The notes beneath the pieces were generated by a model. That model was not told the origin of the DNA, did no database searches, and saw nothing but the letters and a program-made list of their open reading frames with translations. A stretch of DNA of 64,000 nucleotides from Brachybacterium saurashtrense (GTDB taxonomy: Bacteria; Actinomycetota; Actinomycetes; Actinomycetales; Dermabacteraceae), in NCBI RefSeq assembly GCF_003355475.1, contig NZ_CP031356.1:186001-250000 (forward strand). Reading direction: 5' to 3'. Below are positions 25,834-36,829 of this stretch, piece after piece. How positions within the stretch are numbered: the first letter of the stretch is position 1; each line of letters begins with the position of its first letter. The position numbers were made by a program, and so were the translations under genes.

Positions 25834-26968
25834 GCCGACCCGCCTCGTCGGCCTCCTGCGGTCCGCGGCCGATGCGGCCCAGGCGCTGCAGCGCGAACAG
25901 CAGGCCGTGGCCGTCGGGCGCCGTGACGGTGGAGGGCCCGCCGGGGCCGTGCGGGAAGGTCGCCAGCGGCCGACGGGAGCCGTGGGCGAGCAGCTGCTCG
26001 GGCTCGGTGAGGCGCCGGATCAGCACGGTGTCCACCCGATCGGGGTGCTGCCGCGCGAACTCGTCGTAGATCGAGGGATCGTGCTGGCCGTCGTCCCCCA
26101 CCAGGATCCAGCGGATCCCGGGGAAGGCCTCGGCCAGGTAGGCGAGGGCGCGGTGCTTGTGGTCCGGGCCGGAGCGGAAGAACCCGGTGTGGGTGGGGCC
26201 CCAGTCGGTGAGCAGCAGGGGGCCGTCGGGGTAGCCGTTGCGGTACAGGAAGCGCTTGAGCACCGGGAACACGTTCCACGCGCCGGTGGAGAGGTACACG
26301 ACGGGCATCGCGGGATGCTCCCGCGCGAGGCGCTGGTACAGCATCGGCATGCCGGGCACCACCTGGCGGGAGGACTGGTGCACCACGAAGGCGTTCCAGA
26401 ACGCGAGCAGCGGGCGGGGGAGCCAGGTGACCATCACGGTGTCATCGATGTCGCTGACCAGGCCCACGGCGGTGCCGTCCGGGACGACCGTGATGTCCGC
26501 GGTGACCTCGTTGCCGGGGTCCGTCCACAGCACGGCCTGATGGGTGCCCGGGGGCAGCGCGACCTCGAGCTCGGCGTCGACGATGCCGGCGCGGTCGGCG
26601 GGCACCGTGAACTGCTCATCGCCCAGCAGCACCTGCACGGGGCGGTGGGGCACCACCTGGCCGGCGAAGTTCCGCCAGCCGCGCACCGCCATCGTGCGCA
26701 TGTCGTGGACGGGCTGGTCGTGGAAGTCCGCGGGAGTGCCCGGCGAGGCGTACAGGACCCGTGCCAGCACGCGCACCCGGTGGCCGGAGCCCAGCCCGTG
26801 GAAGGGCTGCAGGCGCGGCTCCCAGTGCATCCGGCGCAGGGCGCGGCCCACCACCGCGTTCTTGACGTCCTCGATCCGCGCCGCCCAATGCGGACGGTCC
26901 GAGGGGCGCGAGGGCGCGACCGCGCGCAGCGCCCCGCGGGCGGAGGAGAGGCGGGAGGAGATCCCCAC
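25823..26968 (-). CDS. APP1-like phosphatase domain protein (DUF2183)
   Basis: Protein of 381 aa of the bacterial homologues of yeast App1 phosphatidate phosphatase. The HAD-type core is visible: GLVSDIDDTVMVTWLPRPLLAFWN (DxDDT motif near residue 172), VVYLSTGAWNVFPVLKRFLYRNGYPDGPLLLTDWGP, KHRALAYLAEAFPGIRWILVGDDGQHDPSIYDEFA. The N-terminal half is a beta-rich domain. The GTG start (26968) is 5 nt after the stop of the preceding acetyltransferase gene. Lipid phosphatase activity is inferred from the family. Confidence 0.87.
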   Translation of the reverse strand: MGISSRLSSARGALRAVAPSRPSDRPHWAARIEDVKNAVVGRALRRMHWEPRLQPFHGLGSGHRVRVLARVLYASPGTPADFHDQPVHDMRTMAVRGWRNFAGQVVPHRPVQVLLGDEQFTVPADRAGIVDAELEVALPPGTHQAVLWTDPGNEVTADITVVPDGTAVGLVSDIDDTVMVTWLPRPLLAFWNAFVVHQSSRQVVPGMPMLYQRLAREHPAMPVVYLSTGAWNVFPVLKRFLYRNGYPDGPLLLTDWGPTHTGFFRSGPDHKHRALAYLAEAFPGIRWILVGDDGQHDPSIYDEFARQHPDRVDTVLIRRLTEPEQLLAHGSRRPLATFPHGPGGPSTVTAPDGHGLLFALQRLGRIGRGPQEADEAGRRVA

Positions 26969-26973
26969 CGTGC

Positions 26974-27459
26974 TCAGACGCCGCGCGACATCTTCAGCCA
27001 GGCGCCCTCGGGATCGTCCTCGACGACCTCCCAGCGATCGCCCGTATCCGTGAAGCCGAGGGCCTCGTAGAGGGCGCGTGCGCCCTCGTTACCGGGGCCG
27101 ACGTACAGCGTGACGGTGTCCGCGCCGTCCTCGTGCGCCCAGGCGAACACTGCCTCGGCGAGCTTGCCGGCGATGCCGGAGTGACGGGACTTCGGGGTGA
27201 CCCACATGGCCTGCAGCTCCCGCTCGTTCGCGGGGGAGTCCTGCTCATGACGCACCGCGACGACGGCGACGGGCTGACCGTCGTCGATCGCCAGGAACCA
27301 GGCGGCATCGCGCACCCGCTGCTCCCACACGCCGTCCTCGTAGGTGGATTCGGTCTCCCAGCTCTGTCCGAAGGCGCTCGGGTCCGTGCTGAGGGACCGG
27401 AGACGGATCTCGCGCACGAGCGACCAGTCGTCGTCGTGGGCGCGGATGATGTCGGCCAT
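26974..27459 (-). CDS. GNAT family N-acetyltransferase
   Basis: Acetyltransferase-like protein of 161 aa. Motif A appears as LQAMWVTPKSRHSGIAGKLAEAVFAWAHEDGADTVTLYV, and motif B as NEGARALYEALGFTDTGDRWEV. ATG 27459 is chosen because AGGAGG stands 9 nt upstream; the frame stays open further but has no ribosome site. It is the first gene of a three-gene operon (acetyltransferase, APP1-like, acetyltransferase). Confidence 0.88.
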   Translation of the reverse strand: MADIIRAHDDDWSLVREIRLRSLSTDPSAFGQSWETESTYEDGVWEQRVRDAAWFLAIDDGQPVAVVAVRHEQDSPANERELQAMWVTPKSRHSGIAGKLAEAVFAWAHEDGADTVTLYVGPGNEGARALYEALGFTDTGDRWEVVEDDPEGAWLKMSRGV

Positions 27460-27616
27460 GGGTGTCCTCCTGAGCCGTCGTTGCGTGGGAACGGGCCGCA
27501 GGCCCGTGGCGGTCATGCTCGCGCGTTGCCGCAGGCACCGCATGCACTCACGATCCAGTGTACGTTCCCGAGCGGTTCGGTGCTCACACCCGGCCGGACG
27601 TTGACACAATGGCGGG

Positions 27617-28135
27617 ATGGACCCTGTGCGAGTGCTGACCGTGTGCACCGGCAATGTGTGCCGCTCCCCGGCGGCGGCCGTGATGCTGCGCGCCGCGCTC
27701 GAGGAAGAGGGCCTCGGCGCACGCGTCGAGGTGGGCTCCGCGGGAACCAGCTGGGAGGCCGAGGGCATGCCGATGGACGACCGCACGGAGCTGGCGCTCG
27801 AGTGCGCCGGCTACGCGCGCCCCTTCGTGCACACCGCACGCACCACTCACCTCACCGATCTGCTCACCTGGGACCTGGTGCTGCCGATGACGGCCGATCA
27901 CGCCCAGCGCCTGGCCAGGATGGTGGACCAGGCGCCCGACGGGGCCGCGGTGCCGGAGATCCGCATGTGGCGGCGCTTCGAGCCCGGCGTCCCGGCGGAT
28001 GCCAAGCCCACGGAGATCTCCGTGGAGGACCCGTGGTACGAGGGGCAGAACGCCTTCGACCGGACCATCCGGCGGATGCGTCGCAGCGTCCCGGGGATCG
28101 TGGTGCGGGTGCGCGAGCTGCTCGACGAGCGCTGA
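27617..28135 (+). CDS. low-molecular-weight protein-tyrosine-phosphatase
   Basis: Cytosolic phosphatase of 172 aa. The P-loop C10-TGNVC-R16-S (CX5R) is at the very N-terminus, and the general acid is D138 in EDPW. Bacterial members act on tyrosine kinases, exopolysaccharide machinery or host proteins. ATG 27617 follows the hexamer CACAAT by 6 nt and has no ribosome site, consistent with a leaderless start. The gene is convergent with the acidic surface protein gene (28-nt gap). Confidence 0.92.
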   Translation: MDPVRVLTVCTGNVCRSPAAAVMLRAALEEEGLGARVEVGSAGTSWEAEGMPMDDRTELALECAGYARPFVHTARTTHLTDLLTWDLVLPMTADHAQRLARMVDQAPDGAAVPEIRMWRRFEPGVPADAKPTEISVEDPWYEGQNAFDRTIRRMRRSVPGIVVRVRELLDER

Positions 28136-28163
28136 CGACGCCGGCTGCCCGTGCCGGGGCAGG

Positions 28164-29471
<1,308 letters not shown>

Positions 29472-29814
29472 GGGCGTGGCCCCCTCTCCTCTTCACGCGC
29501 TCGCGAGCCGTGGTCGGTGGCAGATCCGTCGGGTCCGGCGGAGCACGATACCCTACCGGCTCTTTACTGACGACCCCATGGTTCCGCCCTCCCGGCGTGC
29601 TCTGCAAGGGGGTGTGGACGACGCCACCCCCTGTGGCATGGGCCTCCCTTGGGGAGGGCTTGACCATTTGTTGACAGTCCGGGAGGGCCTCCGTGCGGGG
29701 CGCGTGGTCGATCCCTGCAGGTCGGCAAGGGGTTTCCGGCCTGCGGGCGTGCCGGCGTCCCGAAGCCCGCATCGTGGCGGAGCCCGCGGCACGCTCCCGG
29801 GCTCGAGCACGCAG
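29472..29814. other. intergenic leader region of the acidic protein gene
   Basis: No gene is seen. A candidate minus-strand -10 (TAGGGT, about 29556-29551) would give a leader of about 80 nt. Farther out are two hairpins, GGGGGTG/CACCCCC (about 29607-29632) and GCCTCCC/GGGAGGGC (about 29641-29661), and a repeat TTGACCATTTGTTGAC (about 29660-29675). These could be operator or leader structure. I do not recognise a known riboswitch. Confidence 0.3.
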
Positions 29815-29853
29815 CACGACGCCGCCGTCCCGCGGAGGGGCGGCGGCGTCGTG
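29815..29853 (-). terminator. pgm terminator
   Basis: A 16-bp-plus stem (29815-29831 with 29837-29853) with a GCGGAG-type loop, 72 nt beyond the pgm stop on the minus strand. Confidence 0.75.
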
Positions 29854-29925
29854 GGGAGGGCGAGTGCGCGGGGACGTCTCGGCGCGAGGAGCGCGGGTGG
29901 TCGGGCCGGGGCCCCGTGGGCGGGG

Positions 29926-31563
<1,638 letters not shown>

Positions 31564-31672
31564 GATCACCACTCCATCCTCGGGTCGGGGCGTCTGCGGC
31601 CACTGTAGGCCAGGGAGGCTGCGCGGGCGGGGCACCTGCCTGCGGGATGAGACGCCGCGCCCGCGCCCGTGC

Positions 31673-32503
31673 TCAGGAGCGCCGCGAGCGCAGCAGCAGC
31701 ACGATGCCCACGATCGTGAGAACCAGCCCGGTCAGCCCCGCGACCACGGAGACGATCGCGCCGATCAGGGCCGGGGCGATCATCCCCAGGGCGTCGAACG
31801 GCCCCATGTAGACGGGGGCGTCGGTGCCCGTGCAGGAGAGGGTGGCGGTGGTGTCCTCGATCGCGACCGCGCCCAGCACCTGCACGTACTGCGAGCCGTC
31901 CGGGAAGGTGATCTCGGTGGAGCTCGGCACCGTCGTGATCGCGCCGCCGCTGCTGCCCTCGACGGTGCAGGTGGCCTCCGCGAGATCCTCCTGCGGCACG
32001 TAGACGATGAGCATCTGATTGCCCTCGACCTCCACCTGGGCCGTGCCGCCCTCCATCGCCTGCGGGCCCGCGGTGATGTCGGCCGAGAGCGAGGACACCG
32101 TCCACACGATGCCGACGATCAGGGCGAGCGGTGCGATCACCAGCAGCAGCACCAGGCCGCTGACCAGCGGCCACAGCCCCCGGCGGCGCCGAGGTCGCGG
32201 CGTCGGGGCGCCGGAGGCGGGGAGCGGACCGGTCTGCGGGCCGAACGGATCGTGCGCGGCCTGCGGGGAGCCGTCAGGGAGGGTGGGATCGCCCCAGCCG
32301 CCGCCCCGGGCGCTGCCGTCGGAGGCATGGGCCGCGGGCGCGCCGGCCGACGGGGCCGCACCCCACGGGGCATCCTGCGCGGGCGCACCGTACGAAGGGC
32401 GCGCGTGCCCCGGCGCGGGCTCGGGCGCGGCGCCGGTGGGCCCCGGGAGCCCATAGCTGGGTCGCGGGCGCGGGGCGGGAGTCGTGGACTCGCCGTCGGA
32501 CAT
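31673..32503 (-). CDS. Pro-rich membrane protein of unknown function
   Basis: Protein of 276 aa that I do not recognise. Residues 1-105 are disordered, Pro/Ala/Gly-rich with two RPSYG motifs, ending in a basic stop-transfer cluster RPRRRRG. A helix (about 110-135) leads to a beta-rich extracytoplasmic domain of about 105 residues ([28 protein letters not shown], with two cysteines near ATCTVEG and LSCTG that may pair). A C-terminal helix is followed by RSRRS. The same design (disordered cytoplasmic N-terminus, helix, small sensor-like domain) recurs in this window. Confidence 0.7.
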   Translation of the reverse strand: MSDGESTTPAPRPRPSYGLPGPTGAAPEPAPGHARPSYGAPAQDAPWGAAPSAGAPAAHASDGSARGGGWGDPTLPDGSPQAAHDPFGPQTGPLPASGAPTPRPRRRRGLWPLVSGLVLLLVIAPLALIVGIVWTVSSLSADITAGPQAMEGGTAQVEVEGNQMLIVYVPQEDLAEATCTVEGSSGGAITTVPSSTEITFPDGSQYVQVLGAVAIEDTTATLSCTGTDAPVYMGPFDALGMIAPALIGAIVSVVAGLTGLVLTIVGIVLLLRSRRS

Positions 32504-32609
32504 CGGCTCTCCTTCGAAGATGGGCTTGGCCCAGGGTAATCGGCCCGCCCGGGAGGTTCCCGGGACCGCGCCGCTGGGGGTGCGCCCTGCCCTCCTCCAC
32601 AGAACGGTA

Positions 32610-32649
32610 TTGCCCGCTGGGCTTCCGTTCTTGGAAGCGAGGCGGGCAA
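32610..32649 (-). terminator. two-step stem-loop after the PiT gene
   Basis: TTGCCCGC (32610-32617) pairs with GCGGGCAA (32642-32649). Inside a symmetric 3x3 internal loop, GCTTCC (32621-32626) pairs with GGAAGC (32633-32638). It begins 34 nt past the PiT stop, so it is most likely that operon's terminator. It is also upstream of the Pro-rich membrane protein gene. Confidence 0.6.
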
Positions 32650-32683
32650 AGCTGTGGGGGTCAGGCCGGGGTCACGGCCAGGC

Positions 32684-33700
32684 TCAGCCCTCGACGAGGC
32701 TGAGGCCCGTGCCCAGCAGCGCCGCCCCGAGCACGGCGGTGGCCAGGGGCGTGCTCAGCCACACCAGGGCGATCTGCAGCGCCACCGGCCAGCGCACGGT
32801 GCGCAGCCCCTTCGCGGCACCGGCGCCCACCACGCTCGAGGCCAGGGCATGGGAGGTGGAGATGGGGGAGTCCAGGCCGAACAGGCTCAGTGCCATGGTC
32901 GAGGCCGCGGAGACCTCGGCGGAGAGCCCCTGGGCGACGCTGAGATCGGTGAGCCGGCGGCCGAGGGTGCGGATGATCCGGTGCCCGCCCATCAGGGTGC
33001 CCGCGCCCACCGCGACGGCGACGCCCACCATGATCGCGGCCTCCGGCACCGGCGAGGCGGGGACCGTGGCCGCCGCGATCACGATCATCGCCAGCGGCAG
33101 GCGGGAGTCGTTGATCCCGTGCCCGGTGGCGACCGCCCCCGCGGAGAGGGTCTGCGCGAAGCGGAGATGGCCGCGCCGCAGGCGCTCGTCGCGGCCGATC
33201 CGCAGCAGGGCGTGCATCAGCACGAAGGCGAGAGAGGCGGAGAGCGGCGGCCCCACCAGGGAGACCACCAGCAGCGCGCCCAGCTCCTCCCACGGCGCGG
33301 TGGCGCCGAGCACCAGCGAGGCCCCCAGCGTCGCCCCGAAGAACGCGTGCCAGGTGGAGGCGGGCATCCCGAACCACCAGGTGAGCAGGTCCCAGAGGAT
33401 GGTGGTGAGCATGATCGCCAGCATCGCCGCGCCCAGCCGGTCCGGGGCGCCGCCGGTCGCCTCCAAGAGGGGCGCCAGCCCCAGCAGGTCGATCGCCCAC
33501 TGGGCGGTGACCATGATCAGCATCATCCCCAGCAGCGCCCCGAGCAGGTTCAGCACCGCCGCCATCATGAGAGCGGCGGATTCGCGCAGGGTGCGGGTGG
33601 CGATCGTGGTGGAGACGGCGTTGGAGGCGTCGTGGAAGCCGTTCATGTACGCCATCCCCAGCGCCGTGACGACCACCAGGGCGAACAGGACCGGAGTCAC
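32684..33700 (-). CDS. pit: inorganic phosphate transporter, PiT family
   Basis: Low-affinity phosphate (metal-phosphate) symporter of 338 aa with about ten helices. The two inverted PiT signatures are present: MNGFHDASNAVSTTIATRTLRESAALMMAAVLNLLGALLG near the N-terminus and SPISTSHALASSVVGAGAAKG near the C-terminus, with GHGINDSRLPLAM in the middle. The GTG start at 33700 directly abuts the TGA of the DUF47 gene with no intervening base, so translation must be coupled. Confidence 0.92.
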   Translation of the reverse strand: MTPVLFALVVVTALGMAYMNGFHDASNAVSTTIATRTLRESAALMMAAVLNLLGALLGMMLIMVTAQWAIDLLGLAPLLEATGGAPDRLGAAMLAIMLTTILWDLLTWWFGMPASTWHAFFGATLGASLVLGATAPWEELGALLVVSLVGPPLSASLAFVLMHALLRIGRDERLRRGHLRFAQTLSAGAVATGHGINDSRLPLAMIVIAAATVPASPVPEAAIMVGVAVAVGAGTLMGGHRIIRTLGRRLTDLSVAQGLSAEVSAASTMALSLFGLDSPISTSHALASSVVGAGAAKGLRTVRWPVALQIALVWLSTPLATAVLGAALLGTGLSLVEG

Positions 33701-34333
33701 TCAGGCGTCCTTGACCCGCAGCAGATCGGCGATCCGCGCCAGCTTCTCCAGCAGGACGATGGTGTCGCGGAGGGAGTGGGCGACGTCGTGCAGCGGCAGC
33801 AGCTCGCCGGTCGAGCCCCCGCGGGAGGAGATCTCCGCCAGGGCGCGGCGCACCAGGCGGTCGCCCTGGCGCTTGAGCTTGCGCACCTGAGCGTAGTACT
33901 CCCCGAGATCCCGCACCCCGGCGAGCTTCCAGGTGGCGGCGACGGTGAGCTCGGAGGCCCGTTCGATCCCCTTCGCCGCCTCCATCAGCGGCGTGGGCAG
34001 GGCGCCGGTGGAGGTGAGCACCAGCAGCTCCGCCGTGTGCTCCATCGCATCGACCGCATCGGCCATGGTCAGCGCGAAGTCGTACAGCAGCTCCGCCTCG
34101 TAGGGCGTGATCAGCGAGTGCGCCAGCCGCTCCGCGATGCGGCGGCACAGCTCCTCGGCCACGGTGGCCTGCTCGTGCAGCCGCGGCGCGATCCGGGTGC
34201 GTTCGCGGATCCCGTGGCCCAGCAGCTTCGAGTGGGTGTCCGCCGCCTGGACCAGCAGCTCGGCGAGTTCGGTGAACAGGCCGTAGAGGGGGCGCTCGGT
34301 GCGCTGAGGGAACAGCCGGGAGAGGAACTGCAT
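33701..34333 (-). CDS. DUF47 (PhoU-like) protein, Pit accessory
   Basis: All-helical cytosolic protein of 210 aa of the TIGR00153/DUF47 group, usually encoded with PiT transporters and thought to regulate them. Recognisable parts are MQFLSRLFPQRTERPLYGLFTELAELLVQAA, ITPYEAELLYDFALTMADAVDAMEHTAELL and RKLKRQGDRLVRRALAEI. The ATG at 34333 follows a GTG (34336) whose spacing to AGGAGG (9 nt) is better, so the real start may be one codon earlier. It is the first gene of the phosphate pair. Confidence 0.87.
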   Translation of the reverse strand: MQFLSRLFPQRTERPLYGLFTELAELLVQAADTHSKLLGHGIRERTRIAPRLHEQATVAEELCRRIAERLAHSLITPYEAELLYDFALTMADAVDAMEHTAELLVLTSTGALPTPLMEAAKGIERASELTVAATWKLAGVRDLGEYYAQVRKLKRQGDRLVRRALAEISSRGGSTGELLPLHDVAHSLRDTIVLLEKLARIADLLRVKDA

Positions 34334-34565
34334 CACCTGGGGTCGCCTCCTCGCGCCACGTGGCGCCTGACACCGCGGGCCCCGCAGCGCGGGCGCGGAC
34401 CGGATGTGATGCTGAGGCGCCGGACCGGGATGCGCCTGTCGGCGCGAAGGCCGCTCGAAGCGGCAAATGTTGGAGCCCGGGGCAACCGCGGCCCGGCGCG
34501 CATCCATCGTAGGGCACGACGGGGAGAGCGGGGCAAACCGGGGCGGGCCCGGCATGGCATGGGCC

Positions 34566-35192
34566 TCACTCCAGCAGGCCGGCCTCCGCATGGCGGCCGG
34601 CCGCCGTGAGCGCCTCGCCGGTGCTCAGCAGGCGCTCGGCCTGCCGGGTGCGCTCGTCGTCGCGGTCCTCGTCGGCCAGATGGGCGGTGCCGTGGGCCAC
34701 GATCGTCGCCACCGCGCCGGCGCGGCGCAGCGCGAGCCCCAGATCGCCGGTGAAGGCGCCGCGCAGGATGTCGTCCATCGTGCGGTGCACCTCGTGGACG
34801 TCCGGCGGCTCGGCGAGGCCGGAGAGGTAGCGCAGGCCCGGCACGGTGCGGGAGCCCGCCCGGTAGCGGTGCACCACGTCCTCCCCGTGGCGCTGCGACC
34901 ACGTGTGCAGCACGTACAGGCGCCACAGGGCGCCCGGGAGGGTGGTGGCCGGCGCACCGGACCACAGCGCGGCCAGATCCGTCAGGCCGTCGTCCGCCGC
35001 CAGGGACACCACGCGCTCCACGACCTCCGGGTCGGAGCTGTGGAACACCCCGTCCAGCAGGGCGCGGGCCGAATCGTGCGCGAGGTCCGAGGAGGTCGAG
35101 GGATCCGGCGCGCCCGGGATCGACTCGGCGACCGAGGGGAACAGCGCGGCGGGCCGACGGAAGCGGCGTGCGGAGGAGTCGTGCGGGGGCAT
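34566..35192 (-). CDS. conserved-looking hypothetical protein, helical
   Basis: Protein of 208 aa that I cannot assign. The first 30 residues are polar. The remainder is helical, with ALLDGVFHSSDPEVVERVVSLAADDGLTDLAALWSGAPATTLPGALWRLYVLHTWSQRHGEDVVHRYRAG and DEDRDDERTRQAERLLSTGEALTAAGRHAEAGLLE. There is no signal peptide or membrane segment. ATG 35192 is chosen because TAGTGT (35205-35200) ends 7 nt upstream, a leaderless promoter; the in-frame GTG at 35201 would lie within that -10. It is divergent from a PH-domain membrane protein, 49 nt away. Confidence 0.75.
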   Translation of the reverse strand: MPPHDSSARRFRRPAALFPSVAESIPGAPDPSTSSDLAHDSARALLDGVFHSSDPEVVERVVSLAADDGLTDLAALWSGAPATTLPGALWRLYVLHTWSQRHGEDVVHRYRAGSRTVPGLRYLSGLAEPPDVHEVHRTMDDILRGAFTGDLGLALRRAGAVATIVAHGTAHLADEDRDDERTRQAERLLSTGEALTAAGRHAEAGLLE

Positions 35193-35199
35193 GGGGCGC

Positions 35200-35235
35200 A
35201 CACTACGCGCCGCCCCCGCACCGCCGCACTACGCT
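35200..35235. promoter_or_regulatory. divergent leaderless promoters
   Basis: Minus-strand TAGTGT (35205-35200) ends 7 nt before the ATG at 35192. Plus-strand TACGCT (35230-35235) ends 6 nt before the ATG at 35242. Each promoter's -35 zone overlaps the other promoter, so the two genes may compete for polymerase. Confidence 0.55.
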
Positions 35236-35241
35236 GGGAGC

Positions 35242-35898
35242 ATGACGATCCCCCGGCAGATCGGCCCGGAGACGGGGCCGCGCACCGCCCTGCCCGACTA
35301 CCGCCGCAGCAGCGCCACGGTGGAGCGGATGGTCTCCGCGCTGCAGCAGGGGCGCCATCGCGCCGAGGCGGCCTCAGGACCCGTGCGGGCCCTGGTGCCG
35401 GCCGCCGCCCTCCGCGACACCGTGCTGCGGGCCGTGGCGGCGGCGGTGCTGCTGGGCGGCGCGCTGCTGTGCGTGCCGGTGGGAGTGCTGCTGCTGAGCG
35501 GCCTCGAGGACGGGCGCGCGCCGGGGGCCGGGCTGCTGGTGGTGCTGCTCGCGCTGGGCGCCCTCGCCCTGGCCCTGACCCTGCTGGGCCTCCGCTTCGG
35601 GATCGTCGCGCTGGGCACGGCGCGCTCCCGGGTGGAGGTCTCCGCCCCGGGGCTGCGCGTGGTGGGGCCGCTGCGCTCCCGGGACGTGCCGTGGCACGAG
35701 ATCGCGCAGATCGAGTCGCGCGTGGTGCACCCGGTGCACTGGCACACCGCGGCGCTGCGCCTGCGCGACGGGGAGCGGGTGCTGATGCCCGCCTTCGACC
35801 GGCACATCTGGACCTACGGCCAGCCCTCCGGCCAGGACGTGCGCGACCTGCGCACCGAGCTGCACCGGCGCGAACGGGCGGCGCGGCGCACCTCCTAG
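35242..35898 (+). CDS. membrane protein with a bacterial PH-like domain
   Basis: Protein of 218 aa. A polar N-terminus (about 55 aa) is followed by two helices (about 60-85 and 95-120), then a beta-rich cytosolic domain: VEVSAPGLRVVGPLRSRDVPWHEIAQIESRVVHPVHWHTAALRLRDGERVLMPAFDRHIWTYGQPSGQDVRDLRTELHRRE. The pattern G-L-R-V-x-G-P, then V-P-W-x-E-I and a final helix starting RDLRTEL fits the bPH2/PH-6 family. Function is unknown. A leaderless start is supported by TACGCT 6 nt upstream, although GGGAG also lies there. Confidence 0.78.
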   Translation: MTIPRQIGPETGPRTALPDYRRSSATVERMVSALQQGRHRAEAASGPVRALVPAAALRDTVLRAVAAAVLLGGALLCVPVGVLLLSGLEDGRAPGAGLLVVLLALGALALALTLLGLRFGIVALGTARSRVEVSAPGLRVVGPLRSRDVPWHEIAQIESRVVHPVHWHTAALRLRDGERVLMPAFDRHIWTYGQPSGQDVRDLRTELHRRERAARRTS

Positions 35899-35923
35899 CG
35901 GACCCCGGCCGCGGAGCTCCTGC

Positions 35924-36628
35924 TCAGGCGGCCGCGCCGGGGGCGCGGCTGGCCCCCTCCTCCCACAGCGCACGCACGGCCTCGACCACCTCGTCGGGCC
36001 CGATGTCGGAGACGGCGAGCACGCCCTCCGCGTCCAGCGGGAGGTGCCCGATCCGCCAGGAGCCGTCGGCCTCCGCGTGGAACATCAGCGGCGTGGGGTC
36101 CTGAGGGGTCTCGATCGCGGTGCGGCGCAGCGAGACCGTGCGCTCCGCGCCCCCGGCGAGGAACGCCGTGACGATGTCGCCCACCGAGGCCGGCACCTGC
36201 TCCGGCCCGGGCAGCGCGGTGACCACGAAGGAGTCCAGCTCGTCCTGGGTGAGCATGAGGATCGCGTCCTCGGCCTTGACGAGGAACGCCATGCGCATCG
36301 CCTCGCCCTCGGCGAGTGCGAGGCCCAGCCACCGGTCCGCGGCGGTGAGCGCACTGGCGACCACCTGCCCCTCCTCGCCCAGCAGCCACTGGCCGTCCTC
36401 GGAACGCTCCACCTTCCCGCGGGCGCGCAATCCGGAGGTCACCGCGGCGGTGACGAACTCCCGCGCGGACTCGGGGGCGCTGCGCAGCCCCACCTGCTCG
36501 CGGGTGATCCGCGCGCTCTCGGTGTCCCGCAGGCCCAGCATGAAGTCGATCTCGTAGGCGGTGTAGATCGTCACCGGCTCCTGGGCCTGCTCGTGCGCAT
36601 AGGCCGGTGCGGTCGTGGTCTCGCTCAA
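35924..36628 (-). CDS. hypothetical cytosolic protein
   Basis: Protein of 234 aa without a family I can name. It is soluble, alpha/beta and acidic, with VTIYTAYEIDFMLGLRDTESARITREQVGLRSAPESAREFVTAAVTSGLRARG (possibly a winged-helix-like N-terminus) and the later GSWRIGHLPLDAEGVLAVSDIGPDEVVEAVRALWEEGASRAP. The overall order loosely recalls EspG-type ESX chaperones, but no ESX gene is nearby. The start is a TTG (36628) with AGGGGGACCC upstream; no ATG or GTG fits. Confidence 0.7.
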   Translation of the reverse strand: MSETTTAPAYAHEQAQEPVTIYTAYEIDFMLGLRDTESARITREQVGLRSAPESAREFVTAAVTSGLRARGKVERSEDGQWLLGEEGQVVASALTAADRWLGLALAEGEAMRMAFLVKAEDAILMLTQDELDSFVVTALPGPEQVPASVGDIVTAFLAGGAERTVSLRRTAIETPQDPTPLMFHAEADGSWRIGHLPLDAEGVLAVSDIGPDEVVEAVRALWEEGASRAPGAAA

Positions 36629-36829
36629 GGGTCCCCCTGGAAGGCGCGGTCCGGGCGTCGGGGAGCGACGGCCGGCGGTCGTGTCACGGGAAGCATGGCA
36701 GATGCCGAGCCGGCGCTCCACCGGCCCGCGACCCCACCTCGCGCCCCCGGCGCACCCCCGCGGCGGGACCCGTCGGCCCGGGAACCGGCGCGGCGGCGGG
36801 AGGGCCCTCCCTGCCGCTAGGCTCGCAGG

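Noticed and set aside
35193..35201. GTG start at 35201 for the hypothetical protein
   Set aside because: It would overlap the -10 TAGTGT; the ATG at 35192 fits the leaderless spacing.
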